Positions 19,031-31,500 are shown, counted from the stretch's first letter. The stretch is 64,000 bases of DNA from Rhodocyclaceae bacterium (GCA_016718525.1 JADKDD010000002.1:806001-870000); one strand, 5' to 3'. Notes: generated from the sequence alone by a model not told the origin. Numbers and translations: made by a program.

Positions 19031-21016
19031 CTATTTGAAAGCCAGTATTACCTGATCCACCGCGAGACTTTCGCCCGCTTGAACGAGAACCTTTTCAACG
19101 ATGCAGTCACGCTCGGCTTTGAGAATATTCTCCATCTTCATGGCTTCAATTTTTGCCAGGACTTCACCGGCTTTGACTTCCTGCCCCGCACTTACCGCCA
19201 CTTGCGTCAGCAAACCCGGCATCGGAGAGAGCAAAAACTTGGATAAGTCCGGCGGCGCCTTTACCAGCATCAGCGCCAACAAGTCAGCCGCCCGCGCCGA
19301 CATTACCTGCAAATCGGCCTGTACCCCCCAGTGGAACAAGCGGTAGATGAGCCCGACACGCTCCACCTGCATGCACATTTCCTGACCATTGAGCGTACCT
19401 CGCGCCAGCAAATCGCCAGGTTGCCAGGTCGACCGTATGGCATAAGTTTTTTCGCTGGCAGTAACGATCCATCCACCTTGTTCGGACTTCACGGTGACCG
19501 GATATCGCTCGCCATTGAACAGCACCACATACTGATCGCTCGGGTGATATTCGTGGCCGGGCATTTGCCCGGTGATCAAGGCATTTTTATGCAGGAAGCG
19601 GCCGTGTATCGCGGCGGCGACAACGACCAGAATCATCGGGTCGTCATGCGGTACATCGGTCGCGTCAAATCCTTTCGGATATTCTTCGGCAATCAATCCG
19701 GTGTTGAAATTGCCATTCACAAAACGCGGGTTTTGCATCAACGTCGCTTGAAAGGCAATGTTGGACGAGACACCACGAATTACAAACTCGTTAAGCGCCT
19801 CACGCATCCGCAAAATCGCTTCACCGCGTGTCGGCGCATGGACGATCAGTTTGGCGATCATCGAATCGTAAAACATCGAAATTTCACCGCCCTCGTACAC
19901 ACCGGTATCGACCCGTACGCCCTTCACCTCGGGTGGCGGCAGATACTTGACCAATCTTCCGGTCGAGGGCAGAAACCCACGGAAAGGATCTTCAGCGTTG
20001 ATCCGGCATTCCATTGCCCAACCATTGATTTTCAGATCATCCTGAGTAAATGACAGCGTATCGCCAGCAGCAACCCGGATCATCCATTCGACCAGGTCAA
20101 TTCCGGTAATCAGTTCCGTCACCGGGTGCTCGACCTGCAAGCGGGTGTTCATCTCCAGGAAGTAAAAACTCTTATCCTTGCCCACCACAAACTCGACGGT
20201 TCCGGCACTCTGATACTGCACCGCCTTTGCCAAAGCAACCGCCTGCTCGCCCATCGCTTTGCGGGTCGCCGGGTCCAGAAATGGTGATGGCGCTTCTTCG
20301 ATGACTTTCTGATGGCGGCGCTGGATTGAGCATTCACGTTCATGCAAATATACGGTGTTGCCTTGCGCATCGCCGAGCACCTGAATTTCGATATGCCGCG
20401 GCTCTTCGACAAACTTCTCGATGAACACACGGTCGTCGCCGAACGCATTCAGTGCCTCGGTTTTGCACGACGCAAAACCTTCGTGCGCTTCCTTGTCGTT
20501 ATACGCAACGCGCAGGCCTTTGCCACCGCCGCCCGCCGAAGCCTTGATCATCACCGGATAGCCGATTCCACGGGCAATCTTCACCGCTTCGTCGGGTGTC
20601 GCGATGGCTTCGTTGTGGCCGGGAATGCAATTCACTTTTGCCGCGTTGGCAAGTTTCTTGGATGCAATTTTGTCGCCCATGGCAGCAATCGACTGATGCT
20701 TCGGGCCAATAAAAACGATTCCAGCCTCCTCCAGTCGACGGGCGAAATCGGTATTTTCGGAAAGGAAGCCGTAGCCCGGATGAACAGCTTCGGCGCCGGT
20801 CGCCTTACAGGCGTCGATGATTTTGTCCATCACCAGATAGGATTCTTTTGACGGTGCAGGACCGATACAAACCGCCTCATCGGCGAGTTCAACATGGCGG
20901 GCGTCGCGGTCCGCTTCGGAATACACGGCGACCGTGGCGATACCCATTTTCTTCGCGGTCTTGATCACCCGACAAGCGATCTCCCCGCGATTGGCGATCA
21001 GAATTTTCTTGAACAT
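19031..21016 (-). CDS. pccA: propionyl-CoA/acetyl-CoA carboxylase biotin-containing alpha subunit
   Basis: 661 residues. Biotin carboxylase domain (FKKILIANRGEIACRVI; ATP-grasp loop KASAGGGGKGLRV; EMNTRLQVEHPVTE), then a BT linker domain, then the biotinyl domain with the attachment lysine in EAMKMEN at about residue 627. Together with PccB it carboxylates propionyl-CoA to methylmalonyl-CoA. The ATG at 21016 has GGAGG 5-6 nt ahead; the open frame further upstream overlaps pccB and is not used. The 19-nt gap to pccB and the adjacent mutase and meaB genes favour propionyl-CoA as substrate over acetyl-CoA. Confidence 0.93.
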   Translation of the reverse strand: MFKKILIANRGEIACRVIKTAKKMGIATVAVYSEADRDARHVELADEAVCIGPAPSKESYLVMDKIIDACKATGAEAVHPGYGFLSENTDFARRLEEAGIVFIGPKHQSIAAMGDKIASKKLANAAKVNCIPGHNEAIATPDEAVKIARGIGYPVMIKASAGGGGKGLRVAYNDKEAHEGFASCKTEALNAFGDDRVFIEKFVEEPRHIEIQVLGDAQGNTVYLHERECSIQRRHQKVIEEAPSPFLDPATRKAMGEQAVALAKAVQYQSAGTVEFVVGKDKSFYFLEMNTRLQVEHPVTELITGIDLVEWMIRVAAGDTLSFTQDDLKINGWAMECRINAEDPFRGFLPSTGRLVKYLPPPEVKGVRVDTGVYEGGEISMFYDSMIAKLIVHAPTRGEAILRMREALNEFVIRGVSSNIAFQATLMQNPRFVNGNFNTGLIAEEYPKGFDATDVPHDDPMILVVVAAAIHGRFLHKNALITGQMPGHEYHPSDQYVVLFNGERYPVTVKSEQGGWIVTASEKTYAIRSTWQPGDLLARGTLNGQEMCMQVERVGLIYRLFHWGVQADLQVMSARAADLLALMLVKAPPDLSKFLLSPMPGLLTQVAVSAGQEVKAGEVLAKIEAMKMENILKAERDCIVEKVLVQAGESLAVDQVILAFK

Positions 21017-21035
21017 TATTGCCTCCGTCTCGCGC

Positions 21036-22568
21036 TTAAAGCGGAATGTTTCCGTGCTTGCGCCACGGATTTTGGATGGTTTTGCCGCGCAACATCGCCA
21101 GGCTGCGACATACGCGTTTTCGAGTTTCATTGGGCATGATCACATCATCAATGAAGCCTCGCGCTCCTGCCACAAAGGGGTTGGCGAATTTGGCTTTGTA
21201 CTCTGCCTCGCGCTCGGCAACTTTCACCGGGTCACCCTTTTCGTCTCGGAAAATAATCTCGACTGCGCCCTTGGGGCCCATCACCGCAATTTCGGCTGAT
21301 GGCCAGGCGAAATTCACGTCGCCGCGCAAGTGCTTGGATGCCATCACGTCATAGGCACCACCGTAAGCCTTGCGGGTAATCAAGGTGACTTTGGGCACGG
21401 TACATTCGGCGTAGGCGTAAAGCAATTTTGCACCGTGTTTGATGATGCCGCTGTACTCTTGCGATGTGCCAGGCATGAAACCGGGTACATCGACCAGGGT
21501 GATGATCGGGATGTTGAAGGCGTCACAAAAACGCACAAAGCGACCGGCCTTGATTGCCGATTTGATGTCCAGGCAACCGGCCAGCACCATGGGCTGATTG
21601 GCCACGATGCCGACGGTCTGGCCCTCCATGCGGGCGAACCCGATGACGATGTTCTTTGCATAGTTCGGCTGCAATTCAAAAAACTCGGTGTCATCGACCA
21701 TCTTTTGAATGAGCTCTTTGATGTCGTAGGGCTTGTTGGGATTATCCGGCACCAGGGTATCGAGTGAATGGTCGAGTCGGTCAGCCGGATCCTTGGTTGG
21801 CTTGACCGGCGGCTTTTCGCGATTGTTCAGCGGCAGAAAATCGAAGAAGCGCCGCAACATCATTAACGCCTGTACATCGTGATCGAAAGCCAGATCGGCG
21901 ACACCGGATTTGGTGGTGTGAGTCAGCGCACCACCGAGTTCCTCGGCGGTGACATCTTCGTGGGTCACCGTCTTGACCACCTCGGGTCCGGTGACAAACA
22001 TGTACGACGTATCCTTGACCATGAAAATGAAGTCGGTAATCGCCGGCGAATACACCGCGCCACCGGCGCATGGGCCCATGATCAGCGAGATCTGCGGAAT
22101 CACTCCTGAGGCCATGACGTTGCGTTGAAATACATCGGCATAACCGCCGAGCGCCGCAACACCTTCCTGTATCCGTGCGCCGCCCGAGTCATTGAGGCCG
22201 ATGACCGGTGCGCCAACCTTCATTGCGTGATCCATCACCTTGCAGATTTTTTCGGCGTGGGTTTCCGAAAGCGCTCCGCCGAACACGGTGAAGTCCTGCG
22301 AATAGACAAATACCATGCGTCCATTGATGGTGCCATAGCCGATCACTACGCCATCGCCCGGGATGTGACTTTGATCCATTCCAAAATCAACGCATCGATG
22401 TTCCTTGAACATATCCCACTCTTCAAAGCTGCCATCGTCGAGCAATAGGTCAATCCGCTCACGCGCCGTCAGTTTGCCTTTGGCATGTTGCGAGTCGATG
22501 CGCTTCTGCCCGCCGCCCAGCGCCGCGCGGCGCCGCTTTTCGTCAAGTTGATCAATGATTTCATGCAT
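21036..22568 (-). CDS. pccB: propionyl-CoA carboxylase beta (carboxyltransferase) subunit
   Basis: 510 residues, family length. The tandem crotonase-fold carboxyltransferase domains show GGALSETHAEKICKVMDHAM, the oxyanion regions GGARIQEGVAALGGYADVF and GPCAGGAVYSPA in the N-half, and VDVPGFMPGTSQEY and KAYGGAYDVMASKHL in the C-half. It transfers the carboxyl group from biotin on PccA to propionyl-CoA. Spacing is 27 nt from the meaB stop and 19 nt to pccA, consistent with one transcript mutase-meaB-pccB-pccA. Confidence 0.95.
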   Translation of the reverse strand: MHEIIDQLDEKRRRAALGGGQKRIDSQHAKGKLTARERIDLLLDDGSFEEWDMFKEHRCVDFGMDQSHIPGDGVVIGYGTINGRMVFVYSQDFTVFGGALSETHAEKICKVMDHAMKVGAPVIGLNDSGGARIQEGVAALGGYADVFQRNVMASGVIPQISLIMGPCAGGAVYSPAITDFIFMVKDTSYMFVTGPEVVKTVTHEDVTAEELGGALTHTTKSGVADLAFDHDVQALMMLRRFFDFLPLNNREKPPVKPTKDPADRLDHSLDTLVPDNPNKPYDIKELIQKMVDDTEFFELQPNYAKNIVIGFARMEGQTVGIVANQPMVLAGCLDIKSAIKAGRFVRFCDAFNIPIITLVDVPGFMPGTSQEYSGIIKHGAKLLYAYAECTVPKVTLITRKAYGGAYDVMASKHLRGDVNFAWPSAEIAVMGPKGAVEIIFRDEKGDPVKVAEREAEYKAKFANPFVAGARGFIDDVIMPNETRKRVCRSLAMLRGKTIQNPWRKHGNIPL

Positions 22569-22595
22569 GGGTCTTCTCCTGAATTACCTGATTTT

Positions 22596-23581
22596 TTAGC
22601 TTGCCAGTCCCAACAGCCGCTGCGCCGCAGCGGCGGAAGTCATGCTGCCGTTTTCAACTGCTGCCGAGATTTCACTCAGCGCGGCTGCAACGGCGGGATG
22701 CTGTTTGAAGCGCTGGCGCAAGCCGGAATTGATTTGCTGGTCCATCCATGCCAGAGCTTGATGTTTGCGCTTGCTCTCAAATTCGCCGCTGGCCTGCATC
22801 TTAAGTCGAAAATCGCTGACATGCTGCCAAAAGGTCTCAAGCCCGTCCTGTTTAAGCGCTGACAAACTGACCACCAGCGGCGTCCAATTGACCGACACCG
22901 GCCGCAGCATCGAGAGCGCGGCGCGCATCTGCGCCACCGCGCGTTGAGATGCAAGCGGATCGATGTCGGCCTTGTTAAAGACGACCAGATCGGCGAGTTC
23001 CATGATGCCTTTTTTGATTGCCTGCAAGTCATCTCCCGCATTCGGCAATTGCATCAACACGAACAGATCGGTCATTGCCGCGACGGCAATTTCGGATTGC
23101 CCGACACCAACGGTTTCAACAATGATGATGTCGTAGCCGGCGGCCTCGCATAGCAGAATCGCCTCACGCGTGTGGTCGGTGACGCCGCCCAAAGCGCCTG
23201 ATGATGGCGAAGGGCGAATGAAGGCTTCATCGCACAGGGACAACTTTTCCATCCGCGTCTTGTCACCGAGGATTGAGCCGCCGGTCAGTGATGAAGACGG
23301 GTCGACCGCCAGCACCGCGACTTTGTGACCCTGAGCAATCACGTAGAGGCCCAAGGCCTCGATGAATGTCGATTTGCCGACGCCGGGCACTCCGGAAATG
23401 CCGATTCGCATAGACGTGCCGCGCGCAGGCAGGATTTTGGTGATCAGATCCGCTGCACGCGCCTGATGTTCAGGCAGCGTTGACTCGACCAGGGTGATCG
23501 CTTTGGCCAGGGCGCGTCGCTCGCCACGACGTACGCCAGCCAACAGCACTGTGTCGGCGGTATTTTCGTTACCGGCGTGCA

Positions 23582-23582
<1 letters not shown>
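22596..23582 (-). CDS. meaB: methylmalonyl-CoA mutase G-protein chaperone MeaB/ArgK
   Basis: 328 residues, a SIMIBI-class GTPase that loads and protects adenosylcobalamin on methylmalonyl-CoA mutase. P-loop GVPGVGKSTF near residue 65, switch region DPSSSLTGGSILGDKTRM, Walker B-like IIIVETVGVGQSE and the base-specificity motif NKAD are all present. Its ATG shares one base with the mutase stop (TGATG), a coupled arrangement. Older databases call this ArgK. Confidence 0.95.
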
Positions 23583-25750
<2,168 letters not shown>

Positions 25751-25775
25751 GATGGGCTACCCAAATTGAAGATGG

Positions 25776-25802
25776 TCAGTTGGTGCTGGTAACACGCCGT
25801 CA
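25776..25802 (+). repeat. dispersed 27-bp repeat, copy 3 (upstream of mutase)
   Basis: The plus strand reads TCAGTTGGTGCT, GGTAAC, ACGCCGTCA. It lies in the mutase leader, 26-52 bp before the start codon, so it would be transcribed with that mRNA. Confidence 0.7.
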
Positions 25803-25872
25803 GGAGAGAAATTCCCAGCGCCTGTTACTACAGCACTACTGAAGACCTTAATGAAGCAACAAAGAATAAGTC

Positions 25873-25900
25873 TTGACAAGTCAAAGATGACACATAATAC
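25873..25900 (+). promoter_or_regulatory. sigma70-type promoter for the gntR gene
   Basis: A perfect TTGACA (25873-25878) and TAATAC (25895-25900) are separated by 16 bp. The predicted transcription start falls at about 25907, inside the adjacent palindrome and only a few nucleotides before the likely start codon. Confidence 0.6.
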
Positions 25901-25922
25901 TGCATTCATAATTATGAATGCA
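25901..25922. promoter_or_regulatory. perfect 22-bp palindrome, candidate GntR operator
   Basis: Half-site TGCATTCATAA is followed directly by its exact reverse complement. It abuts the -10 element and covers the predicted transcription start and the ATG at 25914. Position and symmetry suit autorepression by the encoded GntR-family protein; control of the divergent mutase operon 150 bp away is possible but not shown. Confidence 0.65.
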
Positions 25923-26588
25923 ACTATTCCTACTCAGTCACTGTCACAGCCGGCGCTTTATGAGCAGGTTGCCGAACAATTGCGGGCGAAGATTTTTGCT
26001 CATGAATTGTTGCCTGGCGCATGGCTGGACGAACAAGCCTTGGCGGCCGACTATGGCATCAGCCGGACGCCTTTGCGCGAGGCATTGAAGGTACTGGCCG
26101 CTGAAGGCTTGGTCGTACTCAAACCCCGCCGCGGTTGTTACGTCACGCAACTATCGGAACAGGATCTGGATGATGTCTTTCCCGTGATGGCAACGCTGGA
26201 AGCGATGGTCACTGCGGAAGCCGCGCAACGACTGACTTCCAACGATCTGGCTCTCCTCGACGCGATCCATGCGGAATTGGAAAGTCATGCCGAAGCCAAC
26301 AATGCCGACGGTTTTTTTGAGGCCAATCAGCGCTTCCATGCTGCGCTCAAAGATATCGCTGCCAACCGGTATCTGGCGCAACTGATCGACGATGCGCGAA
26401 AACTGATCAAACTCACCCGGCGGGATTCGCTGCGATTAACCGGACGAATCAGCCAGTCGCTAATCGAACATCGTGAAATTCTCGATGCGCTGCATTTGCG
26501 AAATTCGAAGCTGGCGAGCCAGCGAATGCGTGACCATTTATTGTCCGGTCGCGCGGCGGTCGCTCGATTGGCGAGCGGAACAGATTAG
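25914..26588 (+). CDS. GntR-family (FadR/FCD type) transcriptional regulator
   Basis: About 224 residues. N-terminal winged helix with LYEQVAEQLRAKIFAHELLP and the recognition region DYGISRTPLREALKVLAAEG; C-terminal all-helical FCD ligand domain (LEAMVTAEAAQRL, FHAALKDIAANRYL, SLIEHREILDALHLRN). The divergent position suggests it controls the propionyl-CoA operon, perhaps in response to an acyl-CoA or dicarboxylate, which is inference. The frame is open from an earlier ATG at 25851, but that lies before the promoter. ATG 25914 is preferred although it leaves almost no leader. Confidence 0.88.
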   Translation: MNATIPTQSLSQPALYEQVAEQLRAKIFAHELLPGAWLDEQALAADYGISRTPLREALKVLAAEGLVVLKPRRGCYVTQLSEQDLDDVFPVMATLEAMVTAEAAQRLTSNDLALLDAIHAELESHAEANNADGFFEANQRFHAALKDIAANRYLAQLIDDARKLIKLTRRDSLRLTGRISQSLIEHREILDALHLRNSKLASQRMRDHLLSGRAAVARLASGTD

Positions 26589-26629
26589 TGACGTAGTTTC
26601 TCAGCCGCAGAATTACGCGGTTGCCAGCT

Positions 26630-26723
26630 CCTTCCCCTTCAAGGGGAAGGTCAGGATGGGGTTGGGTTGTTCGTCAGGGTAAAAACTCCATCCCCTCCCT
26701 GGCCCTCCCCTTGAAGGGGAGGG
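26630..26723. repeat. inverted-repeat element with two CCCCTT/AAGGGG palindromes
   Basis: Two 21-bp palindromes, each with 10-bp arms around one central base, lie at 26630-26650 and 26703-26723. The sequence between them contains partly complementary G-rich (GGATGGGGTT) and C-rich (CCATCCCCTCC) tracts, so the whole 94 bp can fold on itself. It sits between the ends of gntR (+) and the hydrolase (-) and could act as a two-way terminator. Similar CCCCTTGAAGGGG elements are common between genes of proteobacteria, from memory. Confidence 0.65.
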
Positions 26724-26752
26724 AAATCGCCTATATCTAAAATTGTGGCTAC

Positions 26753-27628
26753 TCAAACGCCATTCGCCTTGAACCACGCCAATAAGCGCTTCCAGCCGTC
26801 TTCGGCCTCTGCTTTGCTGTAGCTCGGCCGGTAGTCGGCATGAAAGGCATGGCCGACACCCGGATAGACGTAAATCTGCGACTTGCTGCCCTGTTTTTCC
26901 AGAGCCAGCTTCATGGCTTCCACGTCGGTCAAGGGAATTCCCTGGTCCTTCGCACCGTAAAGTCCTAACACTGGGGCTTTGATTTTTTCGACGAGATCAA
27001 TCGGATACGCTGGTTGCAAAGCCGTTGGCATGCCATCCACTTTGCCGTACCAGGCCACTGCTGCCGACAGCTTTTGATTGTGTGCCGCGTACAGCCAGCT
27101 GATCCGGCCGCCCCAGCAAAATCCGGTGATGGCCAAGCGACTGGTGTTGCCGCCATTTTTGCCGGCCCACGCAACGCAAGCGTCAAGATCGGTCATCACC
27201 ACGGCATCTGGCGCCTTTGACACGACATTGGCAATGAGTTCCGGCACGGAGGTATAACTTCTCGGATTACCGTAGCGGGCGAACAATTCCGGCGCAATCG
27301 CGAGGTAACCAAGCTTGGCGAAGCGGCGGCAAACATCGGCGATATGTTCATGCACACCAAAAATCTCCGACACTACCAGCACCACCGGGGCGTTGCGCGC
27401 ATCTTTCGGTGCGGCACGATAGGCGATCATCTCGCCATCGCTGACCGGCACCTTGATTTCTCCAGCCAGCAAACCATCACTGTCAGTGGTGATCACTGAT
27501 TGGGCCATCACTGGTTGTGCGGCCAGCGCAAATCCGGCGCCCAGACTGGTCATCAAGAAACCACGCCGATCAAAAGTGGTGGCCGGATGCAGACTGGAAA
27601 ACTCGGTCTCAAGCAACTTCTGCGGCAT
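26753..27628 (-). CDS. dienelactone hydrolase family protein with Tat signal
   Basis: 291 residues. The N-terminus has a twin-arginine motif (DRRGFL) followed by a hydrophobic stretch ending near AQPVMAQS, so export by Tat is predicted. The alpha/beta-hydrolase core has the nucleophile Cys in GFCWGGR, an Asp in GAKDQGIPLTD and a His in GVGHAFHA, the Cys-Asp-His triad of dienelactone hydrolases. The substrate is unknown; many family members are general carboxyl-esterases rather than catechol-pathway enzymes. It stands alone, convergent with gntR and downstream of the two-partner-secretion locus. Confidence 0.88.
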   Translation of the reverse strand: MPQKLLETEFSSLHPATTFDRRGFLMTSLGAGFALAAQPVMAQSVITTDSDGLLAGEIKVPVSDGEMIAYRAAPKDARNAPVVLVVSEIFGVHEHIADVCRRFAKLGYLAIAPELFARYGNPRSYTSVPELIANVVSKAPDAVVMTDLDACVAWAGKNGGNTSRLAITGFCWGGRISWLYAAHNQKLSAAVAWYGKVDGMPTALQPAYPIDLVEKIKAPVLGLYGAKDQGIPLTDVEAMKLALEKQGSKSQIYVYPGVGHAFHADYRPSYSKAEAEDGWKRLLAWFKANGV

Positions 27629-27740
27629 ATCAAGGTCTCCTTCATAGTGAGTTGATGTTTATATGTAGTGCCGGCTTTGCACAGCCGACCCGCTCCGCAA
27701 ACGCAAAACAGTACTTTGCGAATTCCCTGCTCCGCCGCCG

Positions 27741-27768
27741 TCAAAACAACGATGCCCCTCGCGGGGCA
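27741..27768 (-). terminator. rho-independent terminator after the FecR-domain gene
   Basis: On the minus strand, TGCCCC-GCGA-GGGGCA forms a six-pair stem with a four-base loop and is followed by TCGTTGTTTT. It lies 30 nt past the stop of the fecR-like gene and would end the tpsB-adhesin-fecR transcript. Confidence 0.65.
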
Positions 27769-27797
27769 CCCTTGTTCCCTGCTGAACAATGCAACCC

Positions 27798-28520
27798 TTA
27801 CAGCCTGCACTCGCTCCCATCGCCAGTACCAACAGTGCTTCCGGTACCTTTGTTTTGCGCAATGCTGGGTGGCATCGTGACTTGAATACCTTGGCTCGGT
27901 GGCACCACTGCCGGCGGGGTAGCGGCGTTCGGGACGAAACCAAATTGCCCTGCATTGACCAGTGTCTGACCTGCTGCGTTGGTGACCGATACAGAGCCGG
28001 ACGTTACGTCGACGTGCAATCCATCGGCCGGCGCCGAGCCGGTGGCATTCTGTACACTGCCGCAATCCGCCTGACACAACAGCGCACCAAAGTGCGTACC
28101 GCGAATCCCGATGGTGGCCGTATTCGTCGTAAAGCCAACCTTATCCTGGCTTCTTTTGCCAAGCAATCCGGTCACCGCACGCAGACCACCTTTCAACAGG
28201 CTAAAGAACGCGCTGTCGTTTTGCGGCTTGGACTCCTGAAAAGAATACGACGCGACACGAAGCTGCGTGCCGGGTCGCAAAACCACTTCAGCGCCATCGA
28301 CGAATTTGACGCGGGCGTAGGTCTCATTTTCCGTCACCAGCAGGTCGCCTTCGTTGACTTCCGATTTCACGGCCATCAAGCGAGGGGATCCGGTTGCGCC
28401 TTTGGATGTCATGGTTCCTGACAAGTGCGTCACCGTACCAACCCCGGCGATGGCGCTGCCGGAAACCAGACAGCAACCCAAAACCAGCGCGCTACACAAT
28501 CCAGATAGTGCCTTCATCAT
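27798..28520 (-). CDS. exported FecR-domain protein of the two-partner-secretion locus
   Basis: 240 residues from the first of two adjacent ATGs (28520; 28517 is the alternative), preceded by AAAGGGA. Signal peptide (SALVLGCCLVSGSAIAG), then a FecR-type beta domain with EGDLLVTENETYARVKFVDG, VVLRPGTQLRVASY and the signature TATIGIRGTHF. Cysteines occur in LLCQADCG and in the C-terminal ECRL. The FecR fold here has no anti-sigma N-terminus, so it is a periplasmic or surface-side protein, not a sigma regulator. It starts 10 nt after the adhesin stop and is followed by a terminator, so it is the third gene of that operon. Its function is unknown; a role in adhesin anchoring or stability is a guess. 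Confidence 0.82.
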   Translation of the reverse strand: MMKALSGLCSALVLGCCLVSGSAIAGVGTVTHLSGTMTSKGATGSPRLMAVKSEVNEGDLLVTENETYARVKFVDGAEVVLRPGTQLRVASYSFQESKPQNDSAFFSLLKGGLRAVTGLLGKRSQDKVGFTTNTATIGIRGTHFGALLCQADCGSVQNATGSAPADGLHVDVTSGSVSVTNAAGQTLVNAGQFGFVPNAATPPAVVPPSQGIQVTMPPSIAQNKGTGSTVGTGDGSECRL

Positions 28521-28530
28521 GTTCCCTTTC

Positions 28531-31500
28531 TTAAGTACAGGCGCCGACACTGCGCTGAGCCGCCGGTTTGTCATCGGCACTAGTGGAAGCGCCGTTCGAG
28601 TCTTTCTTTTCTTCCTCTTTCTTTTCCTCGCCGCCACCAAAGGTACCCGGGGTTCCGCCTGTCGTTTCGTCACCCAGGGTTCTGGACGAGCCGGAACCCG
28701 ATGACGTTGGTAGCACAGCGACTACCTGCACTTCGACAATCGCGTCAATAGTGTTGATAGTTTGCGCTTCTGCCGGCGGCACGACGACGATATCTTCAGG
28801 CTTGGGTCCTTCCGAGTTGGCGTTCAACGTCACCGTTCCTTTCGGTGCCGTAATCAACCCGGCCGGGGTCTCGGTAATATCCCCAAACGGCGATTCGGCA
28901 ACAACATTACCATTGGTTGCCGTTACCTTGGCCGTTACCGCAATGCCGGAACCGCCGAACAAGCCGATATTGCCGTTATCGGAAAGCACTTCTCCGCCGA
29001 TGGTCAGCAAATCGATTGTCGATCGGAACGATGTGGAAGACGCAATCAGGTCAAGGTCGCCGCCGGCTTTAACCGAGCCGGTCGATGTCACCGTAATCGG
29101 GCTGTGTGCCGTGACCGACAAGGCTCCGCTGGCAGTCATCGGTCCGTTGATGACCACCGCACCAGTGTTATCGACCGTCACATTGCCGGCCGAATTCGAT
29201 ATCGCCTCGATAGTCAGCGGCGCTGCCGTGTTGTTGAACACCACATTGCCGGACCCGGTGTTGCTCATGTTGACCACCGTCGCAATCTGGTTCGGACCGG
29301 TGTAAGAGGCGCCGCCAACCGATACGGAATTGAGCCCGGTACCGGTCAGTTTCGACGCCGCGTTGATTGCGCCCGCCGAGCTGAACGACACGTTGCGCAG
29401 GCTCGACACAGCGCCATTCACAGACAGCGCGCCGGCACCTGCCGAGGTGATATTGATGTCACCGGTCGCCGCCAGGTTCTGTACCGCTGTGGCTGCCGGA
29501 CCCGCCAACACCAGGCCACCTGTCTTGACGCTCTTGAACGCAAGATTGCCGCTGCTGGTGTTCACGCCGGAGTAGGTGCCCACCACGTTGTCGGCCGTCA
29601 GCGTTGTACCGCCTGCGGAACTCGTGTAAAGGACACTGGTGGTGACCGGTGCGGTCTGGCTGATGGTTCCCGTTGAGGTAAAGCTCACGCCGTTCGCCGA
29701 GACATTCGCCCCGCTGTATACCAGGTTGCCGCCGCTGGCCGTCACATTGACCTTGCCGGCACCGTTCCCCGTCACCAAAGCCGAGTTGGCGCCCAAGGTG
29801 AGCGGTGCATTTTTATAAGTCAGATTAACCGCGCTCGCGGACACCGAGTTATCCACCAGCACAAATGCGCTGGCACCGTAGCTGGTCAGGTTCAAGCCCC
29901 CGGCTGCGCTGTTGTTGATGTTTGCACCAACCACTCCGGCGGACTGCACCACGGCATTAATTCCGGCCGTTGCCTGAATGCTGACGCTGCCGCCGTTGGC
30001 TTGCAAATTGTTAGCGGTCACGTGTGCACCAGTAAAGGCTTGCTCGGTGCCAGTCGTGTTGTTGAAGCCGGCCAGCAAATTCGTCCGTCCCGCCGCATTG
30101 CCGACCACTGTGCCAAGCATGTCGATATTGCCTGAAGCATTGATCAGGAAATCGTTTCCGGTTTGCCATGTGCTGCCCGCTTGTTGCGACACATTACCGG
30201 TGCTGAATGCGCCAGTGCCGGTATCGCGATCGGCGGTCAGCGAAATATCCCCGGCCGTGACATTACTGGTCGCGCCCAACAAAATATTGCCTCCTGCCGT
30301 TGCCAATTGGTTGAACCCGGCCAAGACTGCAAGTTCGCCATCGGCATTAATTTGCCCATTCAAGCTCACATTGCGATCAGCGAGCATAACGACATCCCCG
30401 CTCGCAGAAATCAATCCGCCATGTTGAATAATGTCGCCTTGCGTGCCAAATGCGCCAAGCAAGACGGTGCCACCGTCAGTTGCGGTGACCTCGCTGGTGG
30501 TTGCGAGTATCACTGTGCTACCGCCAAACTCAATCACACCACCTGCCGTTGACACTGAACCGGCAACGACCAAGGTGCCACCAGTCGCCCCCGGCATCGC
30601 CGTCAGCGTCACGTCACTTCCGGCCGTTACTGTGCCGGTACTGGTCACCGTGAGCGGACTGTGTGCGGTGACGTCCACCGTCCCCGTTGCAGTCAATGCG
30701 CCACTAATGACCACTGCTCCAGTGTTGTCAATCGCCACATTGCCGGCCGCATTGTTGATCGCCACAATCGTCAGTGGCACGGCCGCGTTGTTTAAGGTGA
30801 TATTTCCACTATCACTGTTGTCAGCTGAAAAACTCTTCACACTGTTGTTGCCGGTGAGCGTTGTTCCGCTCACCGAGTCTGTGTGCAACGAACCCGCGGT
30901 GATCGTCCCGGATTGCGTAATTGCACCTGCAGCACCCAGCGCCACGAGTTGCACGCTGTTGATCGTGCCAACAACAAGATCGCCAGCGGCATTGAAGGAC
31001 GTTTGGCCGGTCGCACCATTACTTACGTTGTACGTGTTGACCACATTGGCGCTTCCACCATATCCGGTCAAGTTGGTTACACCACCGGACCCAGTCGTCA
31101 GGGTTGCGACCTCAATCAGTGCAGACTGGGTGATCGCGTCTCTCGCACTCAGACTGAGCGTGCCACCTAACACGGGAAGCGTACCACCCAGGTAATGCGA
31201 CATACTCCAGTCCAAACTTCCATCCGGCGCGGCAAAGGCAACCACACCGCCGTAGCCGGCCTCGAGGTATTGGTCGCGGGTGACCACAAGATCTCCACCC
31301 GTCCAAGTAAACTTAGCTGAAGTTTCGCTGTCGGCAAAATCGTACAAAGAGAGGCCGGGTACCGTTGTACCACTCGCAGTAATACTGATACCACCCGCTG
31401 AACTATTGGCAATCGACGCTTCCACGTAATTGACATTATGGACCGTAGCCGTGATTGGCCCGGTCGCGCTCAAATACACCGAGTCATACGATGAACTCGT

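Noticed and set aside
27798..28520. FecR-type anti-sigma factor for iron signalling
   Set aside because: No cytoplasmic anti-sigma segment, no partner sigma factor or FecA-like receptor beside it, and an N-terminal signal peptide instead.
28531..30000. Contact-dependent inhibition toxin at the adhesin C-terminus
   Set aside because: No VENN-like boundary and no globular C-terminal domain; the protein ends in a low-complexity tail and the next gene is a FecR-domain protein, not an immunity-sized orphan.
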